Below, piece by piece: positions 44,311 through 52,921 of a stretch of DNA of 64,000 nucleotides (position 1 is the first letter of the stretch; each line of letters begins with the position of its first letter). This DNA comes from Rathayibacter sp. VKM Ac-2759 (lineage in GTDB: Bacteria > Actinomycetota > Actinomycetes > Actinomycetales > Microbacteriaceae): contig NZ_CP047176.1 in NCBI RefSeq assembly GCF_009834225.1, forward strand, positions 3,782,001-3,846,000, read 5' to 3'. Under the pieces are notes generated by a model. The model was not told the origin of the DNA, did no database searches, and saw only the letters and a list, made by a program, of their open reading frames with translations. Both the position numbers and the translations under genes were made by a program.

Positions 44311-45135
44311 ATGACGGCATCGACCACCTCGACCACGGCGGGCGCGCGCGAGCACGCCCGCGCTCAGGAGGGGACCGCCGCCGAGTCCGGCCCCCTCGTC
44401 CCCGCGAGCCTCCACCCCGACCCGCCGGTCGCCGCCGAGCGCCTGCGCTGGTCGGAGCGGATCGCCGGCGGCGGCTACGGCCACCGCGTCCTCGCCCGCG
44501 GCACGCACCTCCGGCTGACCGACGTCACCGGCGACGCCTGCGTCTCGCTCCTGCTCTACAACGCCCTCGAGCCGCACGAGCGGCTCAACGTCGCCGACAC
44601 CGTCAAGGTGCAGTGGCAGGTCTACGCCGGAGCCGGCCAGCTGCTGCTCAGCGATCAGGGCCGCGTCCTCGCGAGCATCGTCGCCGACGACTCCGGGCGG
44701 CACGACACGATCTACGGCACCACCGCGCTCGCTCGCAACGTCGAGCGCTACGGCGACGGCTCCGCGCAGGGCCCCTCGCCCGCAGGCCGCGAGCTGCTCC
44801 TGCTCGGCGGCGCGAAGCACGGACTCGGCCGGCGCGACCTGCCGCCGAGCGTGTCGTACTTCCAGGGCGTGCGGATCCGCCCGGACGGCAGCCCGGAGTG
44901 GCTCGGCAGCGCCGGCCCCGGCCGCTCGGTGACGCTGCGCCTCGAGATGCCCGCGATCGTCCTGCTGGCGAACACCGCGCATCCGCTCGACCCCCGCGAC
45001 GCCTTCACCACGGGCCCGGTCGACGTGCTCGCCTGGGCGGGAGACCCCGCGCCCGCCGAGGAGCGCACCGCGACCCCCGAGGGCCGCCGCGCGTACCTCA
45101 ACACCGACGACTACCTGCAGGCGAGAGGCCTCTGA
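44311..45135 (+). CDS. urea-carboxylase-associated protein 1, likely carboxyguanidine deiminase subunit
   Basis: A 274-residue DUF1989 protein. Conserved strings are RIAGGGYGHRVLARGTHLRL, GDACVSLLLYNALEPHERLN, ADTVKVQWQVYAGAGQLLLS and LLANTAHPLDPRDAF. Proteins of this type and the next one are known from other bacteria to form a heterodimeric carboxyguanidine deiminase (CgdAB), which turns carboxyguanidine into allophanate plus ammonia. First gene of a five-gene operon under a TetR-type site. Confidence 0.88.
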   Translation: MTASTTSTTAGAREHARAQEGTAAESGPLVPASLHPDPPVAAERLRWSERIAGGGYGHRVLARGTHLRLTDVTGDACVSLLLYNALEPHERLNVADTVKVQWQVYAGAGQLLLSDQGRVLASIVADDSGRHDTIYGTTALARNVERYGDGSAQGPSPAGRELLLLGGAKHGLGRRDLPPSVSYFQGVRIRPDGSPEWLGSAGPGRSVTLRLEMPAIVLLANTAHPLDPRDAFTTGPVDVLAWAGDPAPAEERTATPEGRRAYLNTDDYLQARGL

Positions 45136-45755
45136 TGACCAGCACCGAGATCTTCCGCGAGACCGTCGCCGCCCGCGCCCCCTGGTCGCGGCTCCTCAAG
45201 ACGGGAGAGACCCTCAGCATCGTCGACGTCGACGGCAACCAGGCCGTCGACTTCCTCGCCTACGACGCGGAGGACCACACCGCCTACTCGGCGGCCGCCA
45301 CGCTCCAGGGGCAGCCGACCGTGTACCTCGTCACCGGCTCGGTGCTGCGCGACGCCGAGCACCGTCCGCTGCTGACGGTCGTCGCGACCGACGTCGAGCG
45401 CCACGACACCCTCGGCGGCGCCTGCTCGAAGGAGAGCAACACCCTCCGCTACGGCTTCCACACCTATGCCCAGCACGCCTGCGCCGAGAACTTCGTCGCC
45501 GAGCTCTCGCGGCACGGCATGGGCAAGCGCGACCAGGTCTCGAACGTCAACTGGTTCATGAACGTGCCCGTCGACCCCGACGGCGCGCTCGGCATCGTCG
45601 ACGGCATCTCCTCCCCCGGGCTCAGCGTCACCCTGCGCGCCGAGCGCGACACCCTCGTCGTCGTCTCGAACTGCCCGCAGATCAACAACCCGTGCAACGG
45701 CTTCGACCCGAGCCGCGCCGAGATGATCGTCCGCACCGGCGGCGACGCCGCATGA
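45135..45755 (+). CDS. urea-carboxylase-associated protein 2, likely carboxyguanidine deiminase subunit
   Basis: A 206-residue DUF1989 protein: TLSIVDVDGNQAVDFLAYDA, LGGACSKESNTLRYG, NVNWFMNVPVDPDGALGIVD and VVVSNCPQINNPCNGFDPSR. The cysteines and histidines in these strings fit the metal site described for the family. The ATG overlaps the preceding stop by one base and its own stop overlaps the carboxylase start (ATGA), consistent with a stoichiometric complex with the preceding product. Confidence 0.9.
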   Translation: MTSTEIFRETVAARAPWSRLLKTGETLSIVDVDGNQAVDFLAYDAEDHTAYSAAATLQGQPTVYLVTGSVLRDAEHRPLLTVVATDVERHDTLGGACSKESNTLRYGFHTYAQHACAENFVAELSRHGMGKRDQVSNVNWFMNVPVDPDGALGIVDGISSPGLSVTLRAERDTLVVVSNCPQINNPCNGFDPSRAEMIVRTGGDAA

Positions 45756-48700
45756 GCTTCGACACCCTCCTCGTCGCCAACCGCGGCGAGATCGCCGTCC
45801 GCATCCTGCGCACCGCGAAGACCATGGGCCTGCGCACCGTCGCGGTCTACTCCGACGCCGACCTCGGCGCCGCCCACGTCGCGCTCGCCGACGAGGCCGT
45901 CAGGATCGGCCCCGCGCCCGCCGCCGAGAGCTACCTCCGCATCGACGCGATCCTCGAGGCGGCCCGGGCGACCGGCGCCGGGGCGATCCACCCGGGCTAC
46001 GGGTTCCTCAGCGAGAACGCCGGGTTCGCGCGCGCCTGCGAGGCGGAGGGCATCGTCTTCGTCGGCCCGACCCCCGAGCAGCTCGAGGTCTTCGGCGCCA
46101 AGCACACCGCGCGCGACGCCGCCGAGCGCGCGGGCGTCCCCCTGCTCGCCGGCACCGGCCTGCTCGACGACGCCGACCACGCCGCCCGCGAGGCCGCCCG
46201 CATCGGCTACCCCGTGATGCTCAAGGCGACGGCCGGAGGCGGCGGCATCGGCATGCGCGCCTGCCGCGACGAGCCCGAGCTGCGCGCCGCCTGGCGCGAG
46301 GTGCGCCGTCTCGCCGAGGCCGGCTTCTCGTCGGCCGGCGTGTTCCTCGAGCGGCTCGTCGAGCGCGCCCGCCACGTCGAGGTGCAGGTCTTCGGCGACG
46401 GCGCGGGCCGGGTCGTGTCGCTCGGCGACCGCGACTGCTCGCTGCAGCGCCGCAACCAGAAGGTGATCGAGGAGAGCCCGGCGCCCGATCTGCCGGACGC
46501 GGTCAGGGACACGATCGCGGAGGCGTCGCGCCGGCTCTGCGCCGAGGCCGGCTACCGCAGCGCCGGCACGGTCGAGTACATCTACGACCCCGTGCGGCAG
46601 GAGGCGGCGTTCCTCGAGGTGAACACGCGCCTGCAGGTCGAGCACCCGGTGACGGAGTCGCGCTACGGCATCGATCTCGTCGAGTGGATGCTGCGCCTGG
46701 CCCAGGGCGAGGCGGCGTTCCTCAACGCGGTCCCGGAGCCGCGCGGCGCCGCGGTCGAGGCCCGCGTCTACGCCGAGAACCCGGACCTCGGCAACGCGCC
46801 GAGCTCGGGCACGATCACCGCGGTCGAGTTCCCCGAAAGCGCCCGGATCGACGGCTGGATCCGCCCCGGCACCGAGGTGTCGACCGCCTACGACCCGCTG
46901 CTCGCGAAGGTGATCGTGACCGGCGAGGACCGCGCGAGCGCCTGGGCCGCCCTCGGCAGTGCGCTCGCCGCCTCCCGTGTCGACGGCATCGCGACCAACG
47001 TGGGGCTCCTCCGCGCCATCGCCGCCGAGCCGTCGGTGCTCGCGGCCGAGCACTCGACCGCCACGCTCGAGCACGTCCGCGACGCGACTCCGCGGGTCGA
47101 GGTGCTCAAGGGCGGCATGCTCACCACCGTGCAGGACCTCCCCGGCCGCCTCGGCTACTGGCCTGTCGGCATCCCGCCGTCGGGACCGATGGATCCGCTC
47201 TCGTTCGGCCTCGGCAACACCGCGCTCGGCAATCCTGCGAACGCGCCCGGACTCGAGATCACGATGAGCGGGCCGACGCTCCGCTTCCACTCCGCCACCC
47301 GCGTCGTGCTCACCGGCGCCCCCGCGCCCGCCACCCTCGACGGCGCGCCGATCGCGCAATGGGAGCCGGTGGACGTGCCCGCGGGCGGCGTCCTCGCGAT
47401 CGGCACGGCCGAGCGCGGCATGCGGATGTACCTCCTGGTCGAGGGCGGGCTCGACCTGCCGCTGATCCTCGGCTCGGCGAGCACCTTCGATCTCGGCGCG
47501 ATCGGCGGCCACGCGGGTCGCGCGCTCGCACCGGGCGACGTGCTCGGTCTGCGGACTCCCGCCACGCCGCAGGACGCCGGGCCCGTCCCCCTCGATCAGC
47601 GCCCCGAGTTCCCGACCGCCTGGACCCTCGGCGCTCTCGAGGGCCCGCACGCCGCTCCGGAGTTCTTCACGCCCGACGACATGGACGTGTTCTACGCCAC
47701 CTCCTGGGACGTGCACTTCAACTCGGCCCGCACCGGCGTGCGCCTCGTCGGCCCGAAGCCGCGCTGGGCGCGCCCCGACGGCGGCGAGGCGGGGCTGCAC
47801 CCCTCCAACATCCACGACACCCCCTACGCCGTCGGCGCCGTCGACTACACCGGCGACCTGCCGATCCTGCTGGGCCCCGACGGTCCGAGCCTCGGAGGCT
47901 TCACCTGCCCCGCGAGCGTCGCGACCGGCCACCTGTGGCGGCTGGGGCAGCTCCGCCCGGGCGACACCGTGCGCTTCGTGCCGATCACCGCGGCCCAGGC
48001 GACGGGGCTGCTCGACGCCCCGCTCGACGTGCCCGCTCCGGGCCGCGCGCCGGTCGACGACGAGGGCGTCCTGCATCGCCACGGTTCCCTGGTGCTGCGG
48101 CGCAGCGGAGACGCGAACCTGCTCGTCGAGATCGGCGAGATGAGCCTCGACATCGCGTCGCGGATGCGCGTGCACGCGATCGCCGAGGCGCTCGAGCAGG
48201 CGGCGCTGCCCGGCGTGATCGAGCTGACCCCGGGCATCCGCTCGCTGCAGGTGCACTTCGACCCGCGCACCACATCGACCTCCGTGGTCGCTGAGGCCGT
48301 CCTCGCGGCGGAGGCGCTGCTCCCCGCGACGGCCGATCTGCGCGTCCCGAGCCGCACCGTCCACCTCCCGCTCGCGTGGGACGACCCCTCGACCCGCGAG
48401 GCGATCCGCCGCTACATGGCGGGGGTGCGCGACGACGCGCCCTGGTGCCCGTGGAACATCGAGTTCATCCGCCGCATCAACGGCCTCGACAGCGTGGACG
48501 ACGTCTACCGCACCGTCTTCGAGGCCGAGTACCTGGTGCTCGGACTGGGCGACGTGTACCTCGGAGCGCCGGTCGCGACTCCGCTCGACCCCCGGCACCG
48601 CCTGGTGACCACCAAGTACAACCCGGCCCGCACCTGGACCCCGCAGAACGCCGTCGGCATCGGCGGCGCCTACCTCTGCATCTACGGGATGGAGGGGCCG

Positions 48701-49321
48701 GGCGGATACCAGTTCGTCGGCCGCACCGTGCCGATCTGGTCGACGCACCACCAGTCGGGAGCGTTCGAGGCGGGCGTGCCGTGGCTGCTGCGGTTCTTCG
48801 ACCGCATCCGCTGGTACCCGGTGGAGCCCGACGAGCTGCTCTCGCTGCGCGCCGAGATGGCCGCCGGGCGGCTGCCGCTGCGCATCGAGGAGGGCACCTT
48901 CGGCCTCGCCGAGTACGAGGAGTTCCTGGCCGAGAACGCGTCGGAGATCGCCGGCTTCCGTGCCGTGCAGGCCGAGGCGTTCGGCGCCGAGCGCGACGCC
49001 TGGGTGGCCTCGGGCGAGTTCGACCGCGAGGAGGTGGTGCCGGCGCCGCCCGCGTCGACCGCCGTCGAGATCCCCGCGGGCTGCGAGGGCGTCGAGGCGC
49101 CGTTCGTGGCGACGGTGTTCCGGCTCGACGTGTCCCCGGGCGACGTGGTGGTCGCCGGCCAGACCCTGGTCGCCCTCGAGGCGATGAAGATGGAGGCGCC
49201 CGTCGCCGCTCCGACAGCCGGCCGCGTGGTCTCGGTGGTCGCGACGGTCGGCGAGCAGGTGGCCGCGGGCACGGTGCTCGTGGTGCTCGAGACACTGACA
49301 GCAGAAGAGGAAGCGGCATGA
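45752..49321 (+). CDS. uca: biotin-dependent urea/guanidine carboxylase
   Basis: A 1189-residue multidomain enzyme. Residues 1-450: biotin carboxylase (LLVANRGEIAVRILRTAKTM; ATP-grasp KATAGGGGIGMRACRD; LEVNTRLQVEHPVTE). About 450-780: KipA/allophanate-hydrolase-subunit-2-like carboxyltransferase half (GMLTTVQDLPGRLGYWPVGI). About 780-1080: KipI-like half (WCPWNIEFIRRINGLDSVDD). About 1110-1189: biotinyl domain, EAMKMEAPVAAP with biotinylated Lys1146. It carboxylates urea or, given the two partner genes, more probably guanidine, using ATP and bicarbonate. Starts and stops overlap both neighbours. Confidence 0.93.
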   Translation: MSFDTLLVANRGEIAVRILRTAKTMGLRTVAVYSDADLGAAHVALADEAVRIGPAPAAESYLRIDAILEAARATGAGAIHPGYGFLSENAGFARACEAEGIVFVGPTPEQLEVFGAKHTARDAAERAGVPLLAGTGLLDDADHAAREAARIGYPVMLKATAGGGGIGMRACRDEPELRAAWREVRRLAEAGFSSAGVFLERLVERARHVEVQVFGDGAGRVVSLGDRDCSLQRRNQKVIEESPAPDLPDAVRDTIAEASRRLCAEAGYRSAGTVEYIYDPVRQEAAFLEVNTRLQVEHPVTESRYGIDLVEWMLRLAQGEAAFLNAVPEPRGAAVEARVYAENPDLGNAPSSGTITAVEFPESARIDGWIRPGTEVSTAYDPLLAKVIVTGEDRASAWAALGSALAASRVDGIATNVGLLRAIAAEPSVLAAEHSTATLEHVRDATPRVEVLKGGMLTTVQDLPGRLGYWPVGIPPSGPMDPLSFGLGNTALGNPANAPGLEITMSGPTLRFHSATRVVLTGAPAPATLDGAPIAQWEPVDVPAGGVLAIGTAERGMRMYLLVEGGLDLPLILGSASTFDLGAIGGHAGRALAPGDVLGLRTPATPQDAGPVPLDQRPEFPTAWTLGALEGPHAAPEFFTPDDMDVFYATSWDVHFNSARTGVRLVGPKPRWARPDGGEAGLHPSNIHDTPYAVGAVDYTGDLPILLGPDGPSLGGFTCPASVATGHLWRLGQLRPGDTVRFVPITAAQATGLLDAPLDVPAPGRAPVDDEGVLHRHGSLVLRRSGDANLLVEIGEMSLDIASRMRVHAIAEALEQAALPGVIELTPGIRSLQVHFDPRTTSTSVVAEAVLAAEALLPATADLRVPSRTVHLPLAWDDPSTREAIRRYMAGVRDDAPWCPWNIEFIRRINGLDSVDDVYRTVFEAEYLVLGLGDVYLGAPVATPLDPRHRLVTTKYNPARTWTPQNAVGIGGAYLCIYGMEGPGGYQFVGRTVPIWSTHHQSGAFEAGVPWLLRFFDRIRWYPVEPDELLSLRAEMAAGRLPLRIEEGTFGLAEYEEFLAENASEIAGFRAVQAEAFGAERDAWVASGEFDREEVVPAPPASTAVEIPAGCEGVEAPFVATVFRLDVSPGDVVVAGQTLVALEAMKMEAPVAAPTAGRVVSVVATVGEQVAAGTVLVVLETLTAEEEAA

Positions 49322-50559
49322 TCCAGGACCCCGCGGCGCACGTCGCCGAACGCTACGAGCGGCTCGCGTCGCGCCCGGAGGCGTTCATCGCCCTCCGCCC
49401 GCAGGCCGACGTGGTCGCCGAGCTGAGCGGAGTCGATCCCTCGCTCCCCCTCGCCGGCCTGCTCTTCGCCGTGAAGGGCAACATCGACGTCGCCGGGCTC
49501 GACACCACCGCGGCGTGCCCGGCCTTCGCGTACTCGCCGGCCCGGGACGCGACCGTCGTCGAGCGCCTCCGCGCGGCCGGCGCCGTCGTCCTCGGCTCGA
49601 CCAACCTCGACCAGTTCGCGACCGGCCTCGTCGGCACCCGCTCGCCCTACGGCGCGGTGCGGCACGCGGTCGACGAGACCCGCATCTCCGGAGGCTCGTC
49701 CTCGGGCTCCGCCGTGGCCGTCGCGCTGGGCGGGGCCGACTTCGCGCTCGGCACCGACACCGCGGGCTCCGGCCGGGTGCCGGCCGCGTTCCACGGACTC
49801 GTCGGCCTCAAGCCGACGAAGGGCTGGGTCAGCGCCGCGGGCGTCGTGCCGGCCTGCCGCAGCCTCGACGTCGTGACGGTGATGGCTCGGGAGCCGGACA
49901 TCGCCCGCCGCGCGCTCGACGTGATGGCCGGGCCCGACGCGCGCGATCCGCTCAGTCGCACGGGGGCCGCCCCCGCGTTCGCCGCCCCCGCCCGCATCGG
50001 TGTCCCGAAGCCGGGGCAGCTCGGCGAGCTCGCTCCCGGCTGGCAGGAGGCGTTCGACGCCGAGGTCGCGCGCTGGGGCGCCGCCGTGGTCGAGATCGAC
50101 ATCGAGGTGTTCCTCGAGACCGCGCGGATGCTCTACGACGGCGCGTTCGTGGCCGAGCGCTACGCGGCGGTCGGCGAGTTCGTCGACGCGCACCCCGACG
50201 AGGTCGACCCGACCGTCGGCGGGATCATCTCCCGCTCGGGGGCCCTGCCCGCGTGGAAGCTGTTCCAGGACCAGGAGCGGCTCGACCGCGCGCGGGTCGC
50301 CTCCGACTCGGTGTTCTCGCGGATCGACGCCCTGCTGCTGCCGACGACGACCCAGCACCCGACCCTCGCGGCCGTCGCCGCGGATCCGGTCGGCGTGAAC
50401 TCGGCGCTCGGCCGCTTCACCAACTTCGCGAACCTGCTCGACCTGGCCGCGATCGCCTACCCCGCGGGAGTCGTCGAGGGCCTGCCGTTCGGCGTGCAGC
50501 TCGTCGGCCCCGCCTTCTCGGACCACCACCTCGCCGATCTGATCTGGAGCACCCCGTGA
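49318..50559 (+). CDS. atzF: allophanate hydrolase, amidase part
   Basis: A 413-residue amidase-signature enzyme with the Ser-cisSer-Lys triad: Lys53 in LFAVKGNIDVAG, cis-Ser in ISGGSSSGSAVAVALGGA, nucleophile Ser151 in GTDTAGSGRVPAAFHG. Hydrolyses allophanate to ammonia and N-carboxycarbamate, completing release of nitrogen. At 413 residues it lacks the C-terminal domain of the usual roughly 600-residue enzyme, which is encoded separately by the next gene. ATGA and GTGA overlaps on either side. Confidence 0.92.
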   Translation: MIQDPAAHVAERYERLASRPEAFIALRPQADVVAELSGVDPSLPLAGLLFAVKGNIDVAGLDTTAACPAFAYSPARDATVVERLRAAGAVVLGSTNLDQFATGLVGTRSPYGAVRHAVDETRISGGSSSGSAVAVALGGADFALGTDTAGSGRVPAAFHGLVGLKPTKGWVSAAGVVPACRSLDVVTVMAREPDIARRALDVMAGPDARDPLSRTGAAPAFAAPARIGVPKPGQLGELAPGWQEAFDAEVARWGAAVVEIDIEVFLETARMLYDGAFVAERYAAVGEFVDAHPDEVDPTVGGIISRSGALPAWKLFQDQERLDRARVASDSVFSRIDALLLPTTTQHPTLAAVAADPVGVNSALGRFTNFANLLDLAAIAYPAGVVEGLPFGVQLVGPAFSDHHLADLIWSTP

Positions 50560-50948
50560 GCACCGTCCTCCTCGCCGTCGCCGGCGCCCACCTGAGCGGC
50601 CAGCCGCTGAACCGACAGCTGACCGACCGCGACGCCGAACTGGTGACCACGACCACGACGAGCGCCGACTACCGGCTCTACGCGCTGCAGACCGTGCCGC
50701 CGAAGCCCGGAGTCGTGCGCGTCGCGTCGGGCGGCGCCGCGCTCGAGGTCGAGGTGTGGCGTCTGACCGAGGCCGCGTTCGGCTCGTTCGTCGCCGCGCT
50801 GCCGCATCCGATGGCGATCGGCTCGGTGTCGCTGGCCGACGGCTCGCTGGTGAGCGGCTTCCTCGTGGAGCCTCTGGCGCTGGAGACGGCCGACGACATC
50901 ACCTCGTTCGGCGGCTGGCGCGCGTACCTCGCGTCGCTGCCCTCCTGA
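50556..50948 (+). CDS. detached C-terminal domain of allophanate hydrolase
   Basis: A 130-residue protein starting VSTVLLAVAGAHLSGQPLNR, with ADYRLYALQTVPPKPGVVRV and DDITSFGGWRAYLASL. The pattern matches the C-terminal gamma-glutamylcyclotransferase-like domain that in AtzF/DUR1,2-type enzymes decarboxylates N-carboxycarbamate. Here it is a separate polypeptide, joined to the amidase gene by a GTGA overlap. Last gene of the operon, followed by a strong hairpin. Confidence 0.87.
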   Translation: MSTVLLAVAGAHLSGQPLNRQLTDRDAELVTTTTTSADYRLYALQTVPPKPGVVRVASGGAALEVEVWRLTEAAFGSFVAALPHPMAIGSVSLADGSLVSGFLVEPLALETADDITSFGGWRAYLASLPS

Positions 50949-50950
50949 CC

Positions 50951-51005
50951 GATCCGTCACAGATGCACCGTGCTGCCGACCTGCACGGTGCATCTGTGAC
51001 GGATC
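50951..51005 (+). terminator. perfect 23-bp hairpin terminator
   Basis: GATCCGTCACAGATGCACCG begins the left arm (50951-50973), pairing perfectly with 50983-51005 around a 9-nt loop, 3 nt beyond the operon stop. The outer GATCCGTCAC/GTGACGGATC is shared with hairpins elsewhere in the window. Confidence 0.85.
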
Positions 51006-51086
51006 GATCGGCGCCCGGGGCTGTGGAGAACGGGATCGGGCTGTGGAGAGCGGTTCCGGGCATGCGGATTCCGGCACGGTGTCGGC

Positions 51087-52018
51087 ATGACGCGACGACG
51101 ACCGCTCCCGGAGGAGCTCCGAGCCCGGGCCTTCACGGTCGCCGATGCGCGGAGCGGGGGTGTGACTCGCAGCCGCCTCGGACGGAGCGACGTGAGTGCG
51201 CCCTTCCACGGCGTGCGGGCCGACGGCGTCATCGATCTCCGGCGCCGGGCGGAGGCGCTCCTCGCCGCAGTCGGACCCGGCGCCGTGCTCAGCCATCTCA
51301 CGGCGGCGAGGCTCTGGCCGCTGGACCTCCCGCGGCCGCTCCCGTCCGAGCAGCTGCACGTCAGCGTGCGCGCGCCCGCCCGCGCTGCTCGGCGCCCCGG
51401 AGTCGCGGGGCACGCGGTCTCGGACCCGCGGGTCCGGCGCATCCTGCGGCGCGGTCTGCCGATGACGGACGGCGCGTCGCTGTTCTGCCATCTGGGCACC
51501 CAGCTCGACCTCGACGACCTCGTCGCCGTGGGTGATGCGCTCGTGCTCACGCCGAACCGCGGGGATCCGACGGATCCGCGCCCCTGGGTGCGGCTGGCCG
51601 ATCTGCGCGACCGGGTGGGGTGCTTCCGCGGGCGGGTGCTGCGCGACTCCAGGAGGCGATCGCGCTGGTCCGCGACGGCGCCGAGTCGCGGCAGGAGACC
51701 CGCTTCCGGCTGGCGTCGGTGCGCGCGGGACTGCCGGAGCCGCTGCTCCAGGTGCCGCTGTTCACGCCGGCCGGAGTCTTCGTCGGGCGCCCGGACGGCT
51801 GGTACCCGCGTGAGCGGGTCTCGTGGGAGTACGAGGGCGACGGCCACCGGTCGAGCAACCGCCAGTTCGCCCGCGACGTCGGTCGCTACGACGACTTCCT
51901 GGCGATCGGCGTGCATCCGGTCCGCATCGTCGCCGCCGAGTTCCTCCCGCACCCCGAGCGCTCCGTCGAGCGCCTCCGCCGCGCCCTCGCCGACCGATCC
52001 GTCACGAACGGCCCGTGA
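51087..52018 (+). pseudogene. DUF559/Vsr-like nuclease-fold protein gene with frameshift
   Basis: From ATG 51087 the frame codes for a winged-helix-like N-terminus (LSHLTAARLWPLDLPRPLPS ... VRAPARAARRPGVAGHAV). At about 51626-51636 (GCGGGCGGGTGCTG) the coding signal jumps to another frame, AARLQEAIALVRDGAESRQE, which continues through a PD-(D/E)xK-like DUF559 domain (VSWEYEGDGHRSSNRQFARD) to 52018. One missing G in the G-rich run explains the break and would give FRGRGAARLQE. The architecture is that of the common actinobacterial AbiEi-like/DUF559 proteins. Real inactivation or a homopolymer error. Confidence 0.72.
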
Positions 52019-52142
52019 CCCTCGACCCTGACGAGCCGTCCGCGCAGGATCGACCGCCGGGAGAGGGCAGGACGCCGTTCGAAGGCGGAGCGCACCGTCG
52101 AATCGCGTGCCAAGCGATTCGACGGAGCGGACGCAGGACGCT

Positions 52143-52403
52143 CTACGAGACCCCGCCGTCTCGACGAGCCGACTGCGCGGAGGGGCGGCGGGGACGCCCC
52201 TCCGGGTCGGCACCGCGGCGCAGACGGGCCTCGCGGGCGGCGACGTGCACGCCGAGGCCCGTGATCCCGGCGGCGAAGGCGGTGATCAGGCCGAAGAACG
52301 CGAGCTCGTAGCCCGCACCGTAGGCGAACGCGGCGACGGGCAGCCCGATCGCGGACAGGACCACGAGGACGGTGCCGGCGATCTCTCCTGGGCTGCGCTG
52401 CAT
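52143..52403 (-). CDS. small two-helix membrane protein
   Basis: An 86-residue protein with helices IAGTVLVVLSAIGLPVAAFA and LAFFGLITAFAAGITGLGVH, and a basic tail (AREARLRRGADPEGRPRRPS). ATG 52403 gives a sensible N-terminus (MQRSPGE). No family recognised. Divergent from the lipoprotein gene at 52529. Confidence 0.62.
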   Translation of the reverse strand: MQRSPGEIAGTVLVVLSAIGLPVAAFAYGAGYELAFFGLITAFAAGITGLGVHVAAREARLRRGADPEGRPRRPSAQSARRDGGVS

Positions 52404-52528
52404 GCCCCCAGACTGCGGCGGGCGGCACGGCTCCGCAACACCGCGGAGGTGAACACGGCGGACCATCCGCCTCGTCCGCGAGGGTGAGATTCCGTCACTT
52501 CCTGGCGGAACAGCGCGATCCTGGCGGC

Positions 52529-52882
52529 ATGACACGCACACGAACCGCCCTCCTGCTCGCCCTGATCACCCTCGCCCTCACCGGCTGCTCCGCGGTCGAC
52601 GACTCCGCCTCCGACACCCCGATCGCCCCGCTCGCGGTCGGCGACTGCCTGCAGGACGACGGCGACACCTCCGTCCCCGTCGACTGCGGCGACCCGCACA
52701 ACCGCATCGTCTTCGCCTCGACCACCTCGCACGCCACCACCGAGGACGAGCTCCTGGCCGACCTCGGCACGCTCTGCGACGCGCTCGCCGACCCCGCTCG
52801 CCTCGACTCCGTGAGCGCCACCGGCGAGGCGGGGGTCCCGGACGGCGACTCGACGATCACCTGCCTCTACGCGACCGAGTGA
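52529..52882 (+). CDS. small lipoprotein
   Basis: A 117-residue lipoprotein: signal peptide TRTRTALLLALITLALTGCS with lipobox LTGC (Cys at about 20), then an extracytoplasmic domain with three further cysteines (GDCLQDDG, VDCGDPHN, GTLCDAL and the final TCLYATE). The GDCL...V.C..PH pattern recalls the DUF4190/septum-formation-like small domain of actinobacterial lipoproteins. Function unknown. Confidence 0.75.
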   Translation: MTRTRTALLLALITLALTGCSAVDDSASDTPIAPLAVGDCLQDDGDTSVPVDCGDPHNRIVFASTTSHATTEDELLADLGTLCDALADPARLDSVSATGEAGVPDGDSTITCLYATE

Positions 52883-52921
52883 CGTCCGGCGGGCGCACCG
52901 CCACGAGGCGCGGCGCCCGCC

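Noticed and set aside
51087..52018. AbiEi-type abortive-infection antitoxin with a toxin partner
   Set aside because: No partner toxin gene is adjacent and the gene is frameshifted; only a DUF559-type fold is supported.
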